From Micrococcales bacterium (GTDB lineage Bacteria > Actinomycetota > Actinomycetes > Actinomycetales > Dermatophilaceae), in the NCBI GenBank assembly GCA_021287075.1, contig JAJTBD010000010.1, positions 62,001 through 126,000 of the forward strand: a stretch of 64,000 bases of DNA, written 5' to 3'. This document shows, piece by piece, positions 57,455-64,000 of this stretch (its first letter is position 1; each line of letters starts with the position of its first letter). The translations under genes were made by a program, and so were the position numbers. The notes under the pieces were generated by a model that was not told the origin of the DNA, made no database searches, and saw only the letters and a program-made list of their open reading frames with translations.

Positions 57455-58498
57455 TCAGCCGTGGGGGACGATGACCGCGCGGGCGGACAGCTCGCCGTCG
57501 CGCAGCTTGCGGTAGGCCTCGAGCGCGTCGTCGAGGGAGTAGCGCTCGACGGACGGGACGATCTGGCCGGCGCGGTACATCGCCACGACCTCGTGGAGGT
57601 CCTCGATGGTGCCCCAGTAGGTCGAGGAGAAGTTGACCTCGTAGGGGATGCCGAAGAAGTTCCACGGGTAGGTCCCGCCGCCGATGCCGACGACGGTCAG
57701 CGAGCCGCGCTGGGCGACGCTGGCCGCGGCGAGCGCGATCGTGGGGTCCGCGCCGACGAAATCGAAGACCGCGTCCGCGCCCCGGCCGCCGGTGAGCTCG
57801 CGGATCCGCTCGGCCTGGCCCTCACCGCCGGGGACGGTGACCGCGCCGTACTTCTCCGCCTCGGCCATGGCCTCGGGCTTCATGTCGGTGGCGATGATCT
57901 TGGCGCCCGACAGCGCCGCCAGAATCTGCACGCCGACCAGCCCCAGCCCGCCGAGCCCGATGACGAGCGCCGAGCGGCCGCCGCCCTGGAGGTGGGGCAG
58001 GGCGCGCTTGATCGCGTGATACGGCGTCAGGCCGGCGTCGGCCAGCGGCGCCGCGTCGACCGGGTCGGCGTCGCCGAGCGGGACGAGGTTGCGGGCCGGG
58101 ACCGTCATGTACTCGGCCATGCCGCCGTCGCGACCGATGCCGTTGGCGAGATAGCCGACCTCGGCCGGCTGGTGGCAGTAGGTGTCCTGGCCGCGCGAGC
58201 ACGCGGGGCAGCGGCCGCAGCCGATCGGCCCATAGCAGAGGTATGCCGCGCCCTTCTCGACTCCCTTGACGCCCTCGCCGAGCTCCTCGACCCAGCCGGA
58301 GTTCTCGTGACCGAGGATGTAGGGCGGCGTCATCAGCCCCGTCGGGTCGGACTCGAAGTCGTGGAACATCCCGACATCGGAGTGGCAGGCCCCGGCGCCG
58401 GCGATCTTGAGCAGCACCTCGCCCGGCCCCGGTGTGGGCCGCTCGACGTCCTTGAGCTCGGGGAAGGTCTTGTATCCGTTGAAGACGACCGCACGCAT
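57455..58498 (-). CDS. Zinc-dependent NAD(P) alcohol dehydrogenase
   Basis: 347-residue medium-chain dehydrogenase. Catalytic zinc ligands are in GACHSDVGM (Cys ~38) and GHENSG (His ~63). Structural zinc cysteines are in GCGRCPACSRGQDTYC (~94-109). The Rossmann motif is GLGGLGLVGVQ (~175). Most similar in pattern to AdhA-like enzymes with broad primary or secondary alcohol range; substrate not inferable. ATG 58498 has AGGAG upstream. Single gene facing the biotin carrier gene. Confidence 0.93.
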   Translation of the reverse strand: MRAVVFNGYKTFPELKDVERPTPGPGEVLLKIAGAGACHSDVGMFHDFESDPTGLMTPPYILGHENSGWVEELGEGVKGVEKGAAYLCYGPIGCGRCPACSRGQDTYCHQPAEVGYLANGIGRDGGMAEYMTVPARNLVPLGDADPVDAAPLADAGLTPYHAIKRALPHLQGGGRSALVIGLGGLGLVGVQILAALSGAKIIATDMKPEAMAEAEKYGAVTVPGGEGQAERIRELTGGRGADAVFDFVGADPTIALAAASVAQRGSLTVVGIGGGTYPWNFFGIPYEVNFSSTYWGTIEDLHEVVAMYRAGQIVPSVERYSLDDALEAYRKLRDGELSARAVIVPHG

Positions 58499-58598
58499 GA
58501 TCCGCTCCTGACGCTGACCGGTCGCGCGCTCCGGCGCCGGCCGGATGGGTGGTCCCCCCACGGTATCGCCGCGCAAGCGGCGTGGGAGGGTTGATCAC

Positions 58599-59075
58599 GT
58601 GAGCACCAGCCAGCCGGGTCTGCCCGAGCGCCCCGCCTCGATGCGCGACCGCGCGATCGCCCGCGACGGCGAGGACAAGCGGGGGCCGTGGTGGCCCTTC
58701 GCGACCGCGGCCGTCATCACCCTCATCGGGATCGCCGTCCTGGCCAGCGGTCACCTCTCGGGGCGCGGCGACCCCACCCAGAAGTGCATCGCGAGCTATC
58801 GCTCGTGGCAGTCCGACGCCCGACAGGTCCTCCAGCTGGTCGTCCCCGCCGAGCACGCGATGCGCATCGACGGCGTCAGCCCGTGCCAGGGCAGCGACAC
58901 CCGCCCGACGCTGACCGTCAAGCTCGCCGACGGCTTCGACTGCCCGGCCGCGGCCACCCGGATCAACGAGCGCATCAACCGCAGACCGGCCGACCTGTTC
59001 GAGGACTACGCGGGCACGACGGCCTCCTGCCCCGCGCCGACGCAGCTGCTCATCGCCGGGCCCAAGAAGCAGTAG
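58599..59075 (+). CDS. Hypothetical single-pass membrane protein
   Basis: 158 residues, not recognised. A cytoplasmic N-terminus (~40 residues) precedes one helix (PFATAAVITLIGIAVLASG) and an extracytoplasmic domain with four cysteines (QKCIAS, SPCQGS, FDCPAA, ASCPAP), probably two disulfides. GTG 58599 has GGGAGG upstream. It is divergent from adh. Confidence 0.7.
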   Translation: MSTSQPGLPERPASMRDRAIARDGEDKRGPWWPFATAAVITLIGIAVLASGHLSGRGDPTQKCIASYRSWQSDARQVLQLVVPAEHAMRIDGVSPCQGSDTRPTLTVKLADGFDCPAAATRINERINRRPADLFEDYAGTTASCPAPTQLLIAGPKKQ

Positions 59076-59092
59076 ACCCACCCCCAGACGCA

Positions 59093-59130
59093 GGTATGCC
59101 GCGCCGCCCAGCCGGGCGACGCGGCATACC
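59093..59130. terminator. Convergent terminator built from two 9-mers (58599 gene/ino1)
   Basis: 17-base arms GGTATGCCGCGCCGCCC (59093-59109) and near-complement (59114-59130), one G-U-type mismatch, four-base loop, between convergent genes. Same design as 57386-57423. Confidence 0.87.
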
Positions 59131-59159
59131 GCTGTCGGTGGATCAGTGACCCAACAGGA

Positions 59160-60254
59160 TCAGCGGGGCTCGTCACCCACGATGAAGGCCTCGAGGCGCT
59201 GGCGGCCCTCGGTGTCCTCGCGCTGCTCGGGCGGGGACTTCATCAGGTAGGACGAGGCGGACAGCAGGGCGCCGCCGATGCCGCGGTCCTTGGCGATCTT
59301 GGCCGCGCGGATGGCGTCGATGATGATGCCGGCCGAGTTGGGGGAGTCCCAGACCTCGAGCTTGTACTCCAGGTTGAGCGGCACATCGCCGAAGGCGCGA
59401 CCCTCAAGGCGGACATAGGCCCACTTGCGGTCATCGAGCCACGCGACATAGTCGGACGGGCCGATGTGCACGTTGCGGTCGTCGGCGCCGACCCCGGCGA
59501 GCGGGCCGTTGAGGTTGGAGGTGACGGCCTGGGTCTTGGAGATCTTCTTGGACTCGAGGCGCTCGCGCTCGAGCATGTTCTTGAAGTCCATGTTGCCGCC
59601 GACGTTGAGCTGGTAGGTGCGGTCGAGCACGACGCCGCGGTCCTCGAACAGCTTGGCCATCACGCGGTGGGTGATCGTCGCGCCGACCTGGCTCTTGATG
59701 TCGTCGCCGATGATCGGCACGCCGGCCGCCTCGAACTTGCCCGCCCACTCGGGGTCGCTGGCGATGAAGACCGGCAGCGCGTTGACGAAGGCCACGCCCG
59801 CGTCGATCGCGCACTGCGCGTAGAACTTGTCGGCCTCCTCCGAGCCCACCGGCAGGTAGGACACGAGCACGTCGACCTGCGCGTCCTTGAGCGCCTGGAC
59901 GACGTCGACCGGCTCGGCGCCCGACTCCTCGATCGTCTGGAGGTAGTACTTGCCCAGGCCGTCGAGGGTGTGGCCGCGCTGCACGGTGATGCCCGAGGTC
60001 GGCACCTCACAGATGCGGATCGTGTTGTTCTCGCTGGAGTTGATGGCCTCGGCGAGGTCCTTGCCGACCTTCTTGTCGTCGACGTCGAAGGCGGCGACGA
60101 ACTGCACGTCACTCACGTGGTAGTCGCCGAACTTGACGTGCATGAGGCCAGGCACGGTGCCGGCCGGGTCGGCGTCCTTGTAGTACTCGACACCCTGCAC
60201 GAGCGAGCTCGCGCAGTTGCCGACGCCGACGATGCCGACGCGGATTGCACCCAT
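59160..60254 (-). CDS. ino1: Inositol-3-phosphate synthase
   Basis: 364-residue NAD-dependent enzyme converting glucose-6-phosphate to inositol-3-phosphate, the first step towards phosphatidylinositol and mycothiol in Actinobacteria. It has the N-terminal NAD motif [64 protein letters not shown] and [14 protein letters not shown] 60254 follows AAGGAG. The ino1-padR pair matches mycobacterial Rv0046c-Rv0047c. Two GTATGCCGTGTG variants of the dispersed motif lie just upstream. Confidence 0.96.
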   Translation of the reverse strand: MGAIRVGIVGVGNCASSLVQGVEYYKDADPAGTVPGLMHVKFGDYHVSDVQFVAAFDVDDKKVGKDLAEAINSSENNTIRICEVPTSGITVQRGHTLDGLGKYYLQTIEESGAEPVDVVQALKDAQVDVLVSYLPVGSEEADKFYAQCAIDAGVAFVNALPVFIASDPEWAGKFEAAGVPIIGDDIKSQVGATITHRVMAKLFEDRGVVLDRTYQLNVGGNMDFKNMLERERLESKKISKTQAVTSNLNGPLAGVGADDRNVHIGPSDYVAWLDDRKWAYVRLEGRAFGDVPLNLEYKLEVWDSPNSAGIIIDAIRAAKIAKDRGIGGALLSASSYLMKSPPEQREDTEGRQRLEAFIVGDEPR

Positions 60255-60331
60255 GGTTGTTCTCCTTGGTTGTTCTGTGGGCTTGGTGGTTGCTGCGGTA
60301 TGCCGTGTGGTCAGCTCGCGCTGGCCGCGGG

Positions 60332-60925
60332 CTAGGGGGTATGCCGTGTGCCGCCGCTGGGCAGGGGGCCGGGGGTTTGGCCGGCGTGTGGCTCCCGCTC
60401 GGCGGCGATGAGGTCGGACAGCCAGCGGATGTCGGCCTCGATGCGCTGGAGGCTGTGGCGGGTCAGTGCTGCGGTGTAGCTGTCGCCGCGCCCCTCGCGC
60501 TCGACCGAGCGGACCCGGGCCAGCTGCTCCTCGAGCCGGGCGCGGCGGCCCTCGAGGATGCGCAGGCGGGCGGGGGCCTCGGTGCGGGCGAAGAAGGCGA
60601 AGTGGACGTCGAAGGAGTCGTCGTCCTCATAGGACGCGGTGTCGACGCGGGAGGCGAGCTCCTGGAAGCGGTCGATGCCGACGTCGGTGATCTCATAGGC
60701 GATCCGCTGGCGGCGGCTGGCCCCGACGACCGTGGCCGGGCCCGCCTCGCGGATCATGCCGCGCGAGACCAGCCGGCGCAGTGCCGGATAGAGCGTGCCG
60801 TAGGACAGCGCCCGGAAGGCGCCCAGGGCGAGGTTGAGGCGCTTGCGCAGCTCATAGCCGTGCATGGGGCCCTCGTGGAGCAGACCCAGGATCGCCAGCT
60901 CGAGCAGCTGTGGGCGGCGGGCCAT
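60332..60925 (-). CDS. PadR-family transcriptional regulator
   Basis: 197 residues. Winged-helix domain [24 protein letters not shown], then [19 protein letters not shown], typical of PadR. The C-terminal helical part ([10 protein letters not shown].., [13 protein letters not shown]) serves dimerisation. ATG 60925 has AGGAG upstream. It lies between ino1 and the divergent penicillin-binding protein gene, as Rv0047c does in mycobacteria, and probably regulates itself and a neighbour. Confidence 0.92.
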   Translation of the reverse strand: MARRPQLLELAILGLLHEGPMHGYELRKRLNLALGAFRALSYGTLYPALRRLVSRGMIREAGPATVVGASRRQRIAYEITDVGIDRFQELASRVDTASYEDDDSFDVHFAFFARTEAPARLRILEGRRARLEEQLARVRSVEREGRGDSYTAALTRHSLQRIEADIRWLSDLIAAEREPHAGQTPGPLPSGGTRHTP

Positions 60926-61011
60926 GGGTCTCCTGGGGCGGATGCGCGGTGGGCCGGGCGTCCGGCGGTGCGGCGGGAAGGGATGGGGTGACAAAGTCGG
61001 GCTTTGTCCGC

Positions 61012-61044
61012 TTACTATAGGGCAGTCGACATATCGAGGCGATA
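61012..61044. promoter_or_regulatory. Candidate PadR operator and padR -10
   Basis: TATCG-AGG-CGATA (61032-61044) is a perfect short inverted repeat. On the minus strand TATAGT (complement about 61013-61018) is a strong -10 for padR, placing the repeat around its -35. It is the only evident operator-like sequence in the 300-base padR-ponA divergent gap (60926-61225). Confidence 0.4.
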
Positions 61045-61225
61045 CATCGATCACGGTGTGTCGCGTCACGTCCGGCGCGCCTGCGCAGGTCCACGGGATG
61101 GCTGTGGTCAGGGCCGGTTCGATTCACACGGCATACTTGACGGGTTGGACGTCGCCGTCACCGGCGCCCGATCGGGGGATCGTGCGCACGCACACCCCAC
61201 CCCGACCCACCTTCGAAAGTCGCAG

Positions 61226-63607
61226 ATGAGCTCGTCGAAAACCCCTGCCCGGAAGAAGAAGTCACCGGCCGCCGCGGGCGGCGCCCGCCGGGGCCCACGG
61301 TTCCTCCCGAAGACCTGGCTCGGCCGCATCGGGGCCGCACTGCTCGGCCTCTTCCTCCTGGGCCTGGCCGCGATCGGTGTCGCCTTCGCGACCGTCGAGA
61401 TCCCCAAGCCCAATGACGTGGCGGTCGCGCAGACCTCGATCATCTACTACTCCGACGGCAAGACGGAGATGGACCGGATCAGCGACGTCAACCGCGAGAA
61501 CGTCGCCCTCTCCCGCGTGCCGCTGCACGTGCAGCGGGCGATGATCTCGGCCGAGGACCGCAGCTTCTACGAGAACAACGGCATCTCGCCCAAGGGCATC
61601 ATGCGCTCGGTCGTCGTGGGCATCCGCGGCGGCGAGAAGCAGGGTGGCTCGACGATCACCCAGCAGTACGTCAAGAACTACTTCCTCACCCAGGACCGCA
61701 CGATCAGCCGCAAGGTCAAGGAGATCCTGATCTCGGTCAAGATCGACGGCCAGCTCGACAAGAACAAGATCCTGGAGAACTACCTCAACACGATCTACTA
61801 CGGCCGCGGCGCCTATGGCATCCAGACGGCCTCCAAGGCCTACTTCAACAAGGACGTCAAGGACCTGACGGTGGAGGAGGGCGCGCTGCTGGCCTCGGTC
61901 ATCAACGCCCCCAACAACTTCGACCCGGGCCTGGGCGCCGCCCAGCGCAAGAACGCCGAGTCCCGCTTCGGCTATGTCATCTCGGGCATGCAGGCCAAGG
62001 GCTGGATCACGCCCGGCCAGGCGGCCTCGATGAAGTTCCCCGCGACCGCCAAGGCCAAGCCCTATCGCGGCATCGGCGGCCCGCGCGGCCACATCGTCAA
62101 GGCGATCAAGGACGAGCTCGAGGGCACCCTCAAGCTGACCCAGAAGGACATCGACACCGGCGGTCTGCGGATCGTCTCCACGATCGACAAGAAGCGCCAG
62201 ACCGCGGCCGAGGCCGCCATCAAGAAGCGGATGCCCGAGGACGCCGGCGACATCAAGATCGGCCTGGTCTCCACGGTGCCCGGCGACGGTGCGGTCGTGG
62301 CGATGTACGGCGGCGCCGACTATCTCAAGAACCAGTGGAATGCCGCCAAGGACGCCAAGCTCCAGGCCGGCTCGACCTTCAAGCCCTTCACGCTGATCGC
62401 CGGTCTCGAGCAGAAGATCGCCACCAGCACCGTCTACAGCGGGGCCTCGCCGCAGTACTTCCAGGAGTTCGCCGACTCCGGCGGCAAGACCGCGGCGGAG
62501 CGGGCCGGCCGGGTGAGCAACTTCGGCGGCCAAGGCTTCGGTGACATCAACCTGCGCACCGCCACCGCCAACTCGGTCAACACCGTCTACGCCAAGCTCA
62601 ACATCCGCGTCGGCCCCAAGAACACCGTGCGGGCGGCCCGCACCGCCGGGATCACCACGCCGCTGGGCGCCTACTACTCCAATGTCTTCGGCACCGACAC
62701 CGTCTCGGTCTGGGACATGGCCCGGGCCTACTCGACCATCGCGGCCGAGGGCAAGCGGACCACCCCCTACCTGGTCAAGAGCATCACCACCCAGGACAAG
62801 CACTTCAGCTACAAGCACAAGGTCCAGGCCAAGCAGGTCTTCGCCAAGCCCGTCATGGCCGACACCATCGACGCCATGGAGCGCGTGGTGACCGAGGGCT
62901 CGGGCACCTATGCCAGCCGCCTGGCGCGCCCCGTCGCCGGAAAGACCGGCACGACGACCAACAACTACGCCGCCTGGTTCAACGGCTTCACCCCGCAGCT
63001 GGAGACGGCGGTCGGGATGTACAAGGGCGACGGCACCCAGAAGCCGCAGAACCAGATGAAGAATGTCGGCGGCTACGCCGAGATCACCGGTGGCTCGATC
63101 CCGGTCCGGGTGTGGACCAGCTACATGCTCGAGGCCATGGACGGCGTCAAGTGGGAGGACTTCCCGCCGCGCGCCAACTGGGGCATCCCCGGCGGCACGG
63201 CCAGCCCGCAGCGGCTGCGCACCTGGACCCCGCGGCCCACCCAGAGGCAGACCCAGCAGTACACCCCCCGCGTGACCCCTCGGAAGACCACGTCGAGCTC
63301 GAAGACCTCGTCCTCCTCGTCGTCGACATCGACGAGCACGCCGACGACGGCCAAGCCGACCACCGCCAAGCCGACCACCACGCCGCCGCCCAAGAAGACG
63401 GCGACCAGCACGCCGCCACCCAAGAAGACGGCGACCAGCACGCCGCCGCCGAAGAAGACGTCGACCGCGCCGCCGCCCCCGCCCAAGCAGACGTCGACCG
63501 CGCCGCCGCCCCCGCCCAAGCAGACGACCACACCGCCGCCCCCGCCCAAGGCGACGCAGACGTCGGCCAAGGTGGCCTCGCCGGCAGTCGCGACCCCCGC
63601 GGGCTAG
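61226..63607 (+). CDS. Class A penicillin-binding protein (PonA-like)
   Basis: 793-residue bifunctional peptidoglycan synthase. A basic cytoplasmic N-terminus and one helix (IGAALLGLFLLGLAAIGVAF, ~32-52) precede a GT51 glycosyltransferase domain (SAEDRSFYENNGIS, QGGSTITQQYVKN, NTIYYGRGAYGIQ) and a transpeptidase domain with SxxK in AGSTFKPF, SVN in ANSVNTVY and KTGT in VAGKTGTTTN. The tail (~665-793) is Thr/Ser/Pro-rich with TPPPKKTATS repeats and no PASTA. ATG 61226 is chosen by similarity. It is next to padR, ino1 and the gene at 63611, as for mycobacterial ponA1. Confidence 0.95.
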   Translation: MSSSKTPARKKKSPAAAGGARRGPRFLPKTWLGRIGAALLGLFLLGLAAIGVAFATVEIPKPNDVAVAQTSIIYYSDGKTEMDRISDVNRENVALSRVPLHVQRAMISAEDRSFYENNGISPKGIMRSVVVGIRGGEKQGGSTITQQYVKNYFLTQDRTISRKVKEILISVKIDGQLDKNKILENYLNTIYYGRGAYGIQTASKAYFNKDVKDLTVEEGALLASVINAPNNFDPGLGAAQRKNAESRFGYVISGMQAKGWITPGQAASMKFPATAKAKPYRGIGGPRGHIVKAIKDELEGTLKLTQKDIDTGGLRIVSTIDKKRQTAAEAAIKKRMPEDAGDIKIGLVSTVPGDGAVVAMYGGADYLKNQWNAAKDAKLQAGSTFKPFTLIAGLEQKIATSTVYSGASPQYFQEFADSGGKTAAERAGRVSNFGGQGFGDINLRTATANSVNTVYAKLNIRVGPKNTVRAARTAGITTPLGAYYSNVFGTDTVSVWDMARAYSTIAAEGKRTTPYLVKSITTQDKHFSYKHKVQAKQVFAKPVMADTIDAMERVVTEGSGTYASRLARPVAGKTGTTTNNYAAWFNGFTPQLETAVGMYKGDGTQKPQNQMKNVGGYAEITGGSIPVRVWTSYMLEAMDGVKWEDFPPRANWGIPGGTASPQRLRTWTPRPTQRQTQQYTPRVTPRKTTSSSKTSSSSSSTSTSTPTTAKPTTAKPTTTPPPKKTATSTPPPKKTATSTPPPKKTSTAPPPPPKQTSTAPPPPPKQTTTPPPPPKATQTSAKVASPAVATPAG

Positions 63608-63610
63608 CCC

Positions 63611-64000
63611 ATGAGCGACCGCTTCGTCGAGCGCAGCCTGACCGTCGCGGGCGGCCCGCTGGGGCGGCACGCGTCGGCGCGGGCGCGCGGCATACCGGCC
63701 CTGCTCTCGGTGCTCTCCCTCGGCGTCGCGGGCACGATGGCGCTCGGGGTGGTCCAGCGCGGCCACTGCATCGCCAACGGGTGGAGCGGCAGCGACCAGT
63801 TCTCCCGGATGTGCTTCTCGGACCTGGTCTCGCAGTACGAGCTCTCCCAGCTCTCGACCGGCGTGGGCGGGTGGATCGACGGTCCAGGGCGACTGGACCA
63901 GCCGCCCCTGACGGCGGCCGTCATGGCCCTGCTCGGCGGGCTGACGCCCGGCGCGGGCGCCGACGCCTCCCTCTTCTACTTCCTCAGCTGGGTCGTCCTG
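63611..64000 (+). CDS. Membrane protein, probably mannosyltransferase-like (3' end outside window)
   Basis: The first 130 codons only. After a short N-terminus there is a hydrophobic helix (LLSVLSLGVAGTMALGVV), then a loop with HCIANGW and FSRMCFSDL, and PPLTAAVMALLG before the window ends. Pattern and position directly after the class A PBP match the DUF2029/GT-C-type membrane protein after ponA1 (Rv0051) in mycobacteria. Glycosyltransferase function is inferred from that context. ATG lies three bases after the PBP stop codon. Confidence 0.7.
   Translation, partial: MSDRFVERSLTVAGGPLGRHASARARGIPALLSVLSLGVAGTMALGVVQRGHCIANGWSGSDQFSRMCFSDLVSQYELSQLSTGVGGWIDGPGRLDQPPLTAAVMALLGGLTPGAGADASLFYFLSWVVL

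Overview
This is a high-GC actinobacterial chromosome segment centred on the replication origin. The gene order rpmH-rnpA-yidD-yidC-jag-rsmG-parA-parB on one side of dnaA, and dnaN-gnd-recF-dciA-gyrB on the other, is the classic Actinomycetota oriC neighbourhood. GTG and TTG starts are frequent, and several genes look leaderless. The composition, the murJ/pseudokinase/sigM/trx block and the ino1/padR/ponA block suggest Micrococcales, possibly Intrasporangiaceae/Dermatophilaceae. The family is inference only.

Layout. 1-9.4 kb: gyrB (cut by the window edge), dciA, recF, gnd and dnaN read leftward. A small accessory patch (aldehyde-dehydrogenase remnant, lipoprotein, LCP protein, membrane protein) is wedged between gyrB and dciA. 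9.4-12.3 kb: oriC with a cluster of DnaA boxes, then dnaA. 12.3-18.8 kb: ribosomal protein L34, RNase P protein, the membrane insertase set, rsmG and parAB, with four parS sites, three of them inside parA. 19.1-27.5 kb, leftward: thioredoxin and its reductase, an ECF sigma factor with its likely anti-sigma, a membrane pseudokinase, the lipid II flippase MurJ and a NUDIX hydrolase. pcnA (27.6 kb) diverges from the NUDIX gene.

29.6-53.7 kb is one rightward cluster: DcrB/LpqN-like protein, PP2C phosphatase, FHA/zinc-ribbon protein, Ser/Thr kinase, FHA-HTH protein, two tandem giant (about 2,126-residue) membrane-anchored Ig-like/FN3 proteins, MoxR ATPase, DUF58 protein and a membrane transglutaminase-like protein. 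It reads as a phosphorylation-controlled cell-surface assembly system. The transglutaminase-like protein has no cysteine at all, so it is probably a pseudoenzyme. The first giant gene carries two mutually compensating poly-C indels.

53.8-64 kb: a Tat-exported C39-like protein, an IS30-family insertion sequence with long terminal inverted repeats, a small biotin carrier protein, a zinc alcohol dehydrogenase, inositol-1-phosphate synthase, a PadR regulator, a class A penicillin-binding protein and the start of a membrane protein.

The most striking pattern cutting across genes is a 9-mer, GTATGCCGC. I count 44 exact copies by hand, where about one is expected. It sits in almost every intergenic gap, and several copies are paired as inverted repeats that form terminator hairpins, much like DNA-uptake sequences in other phyla.
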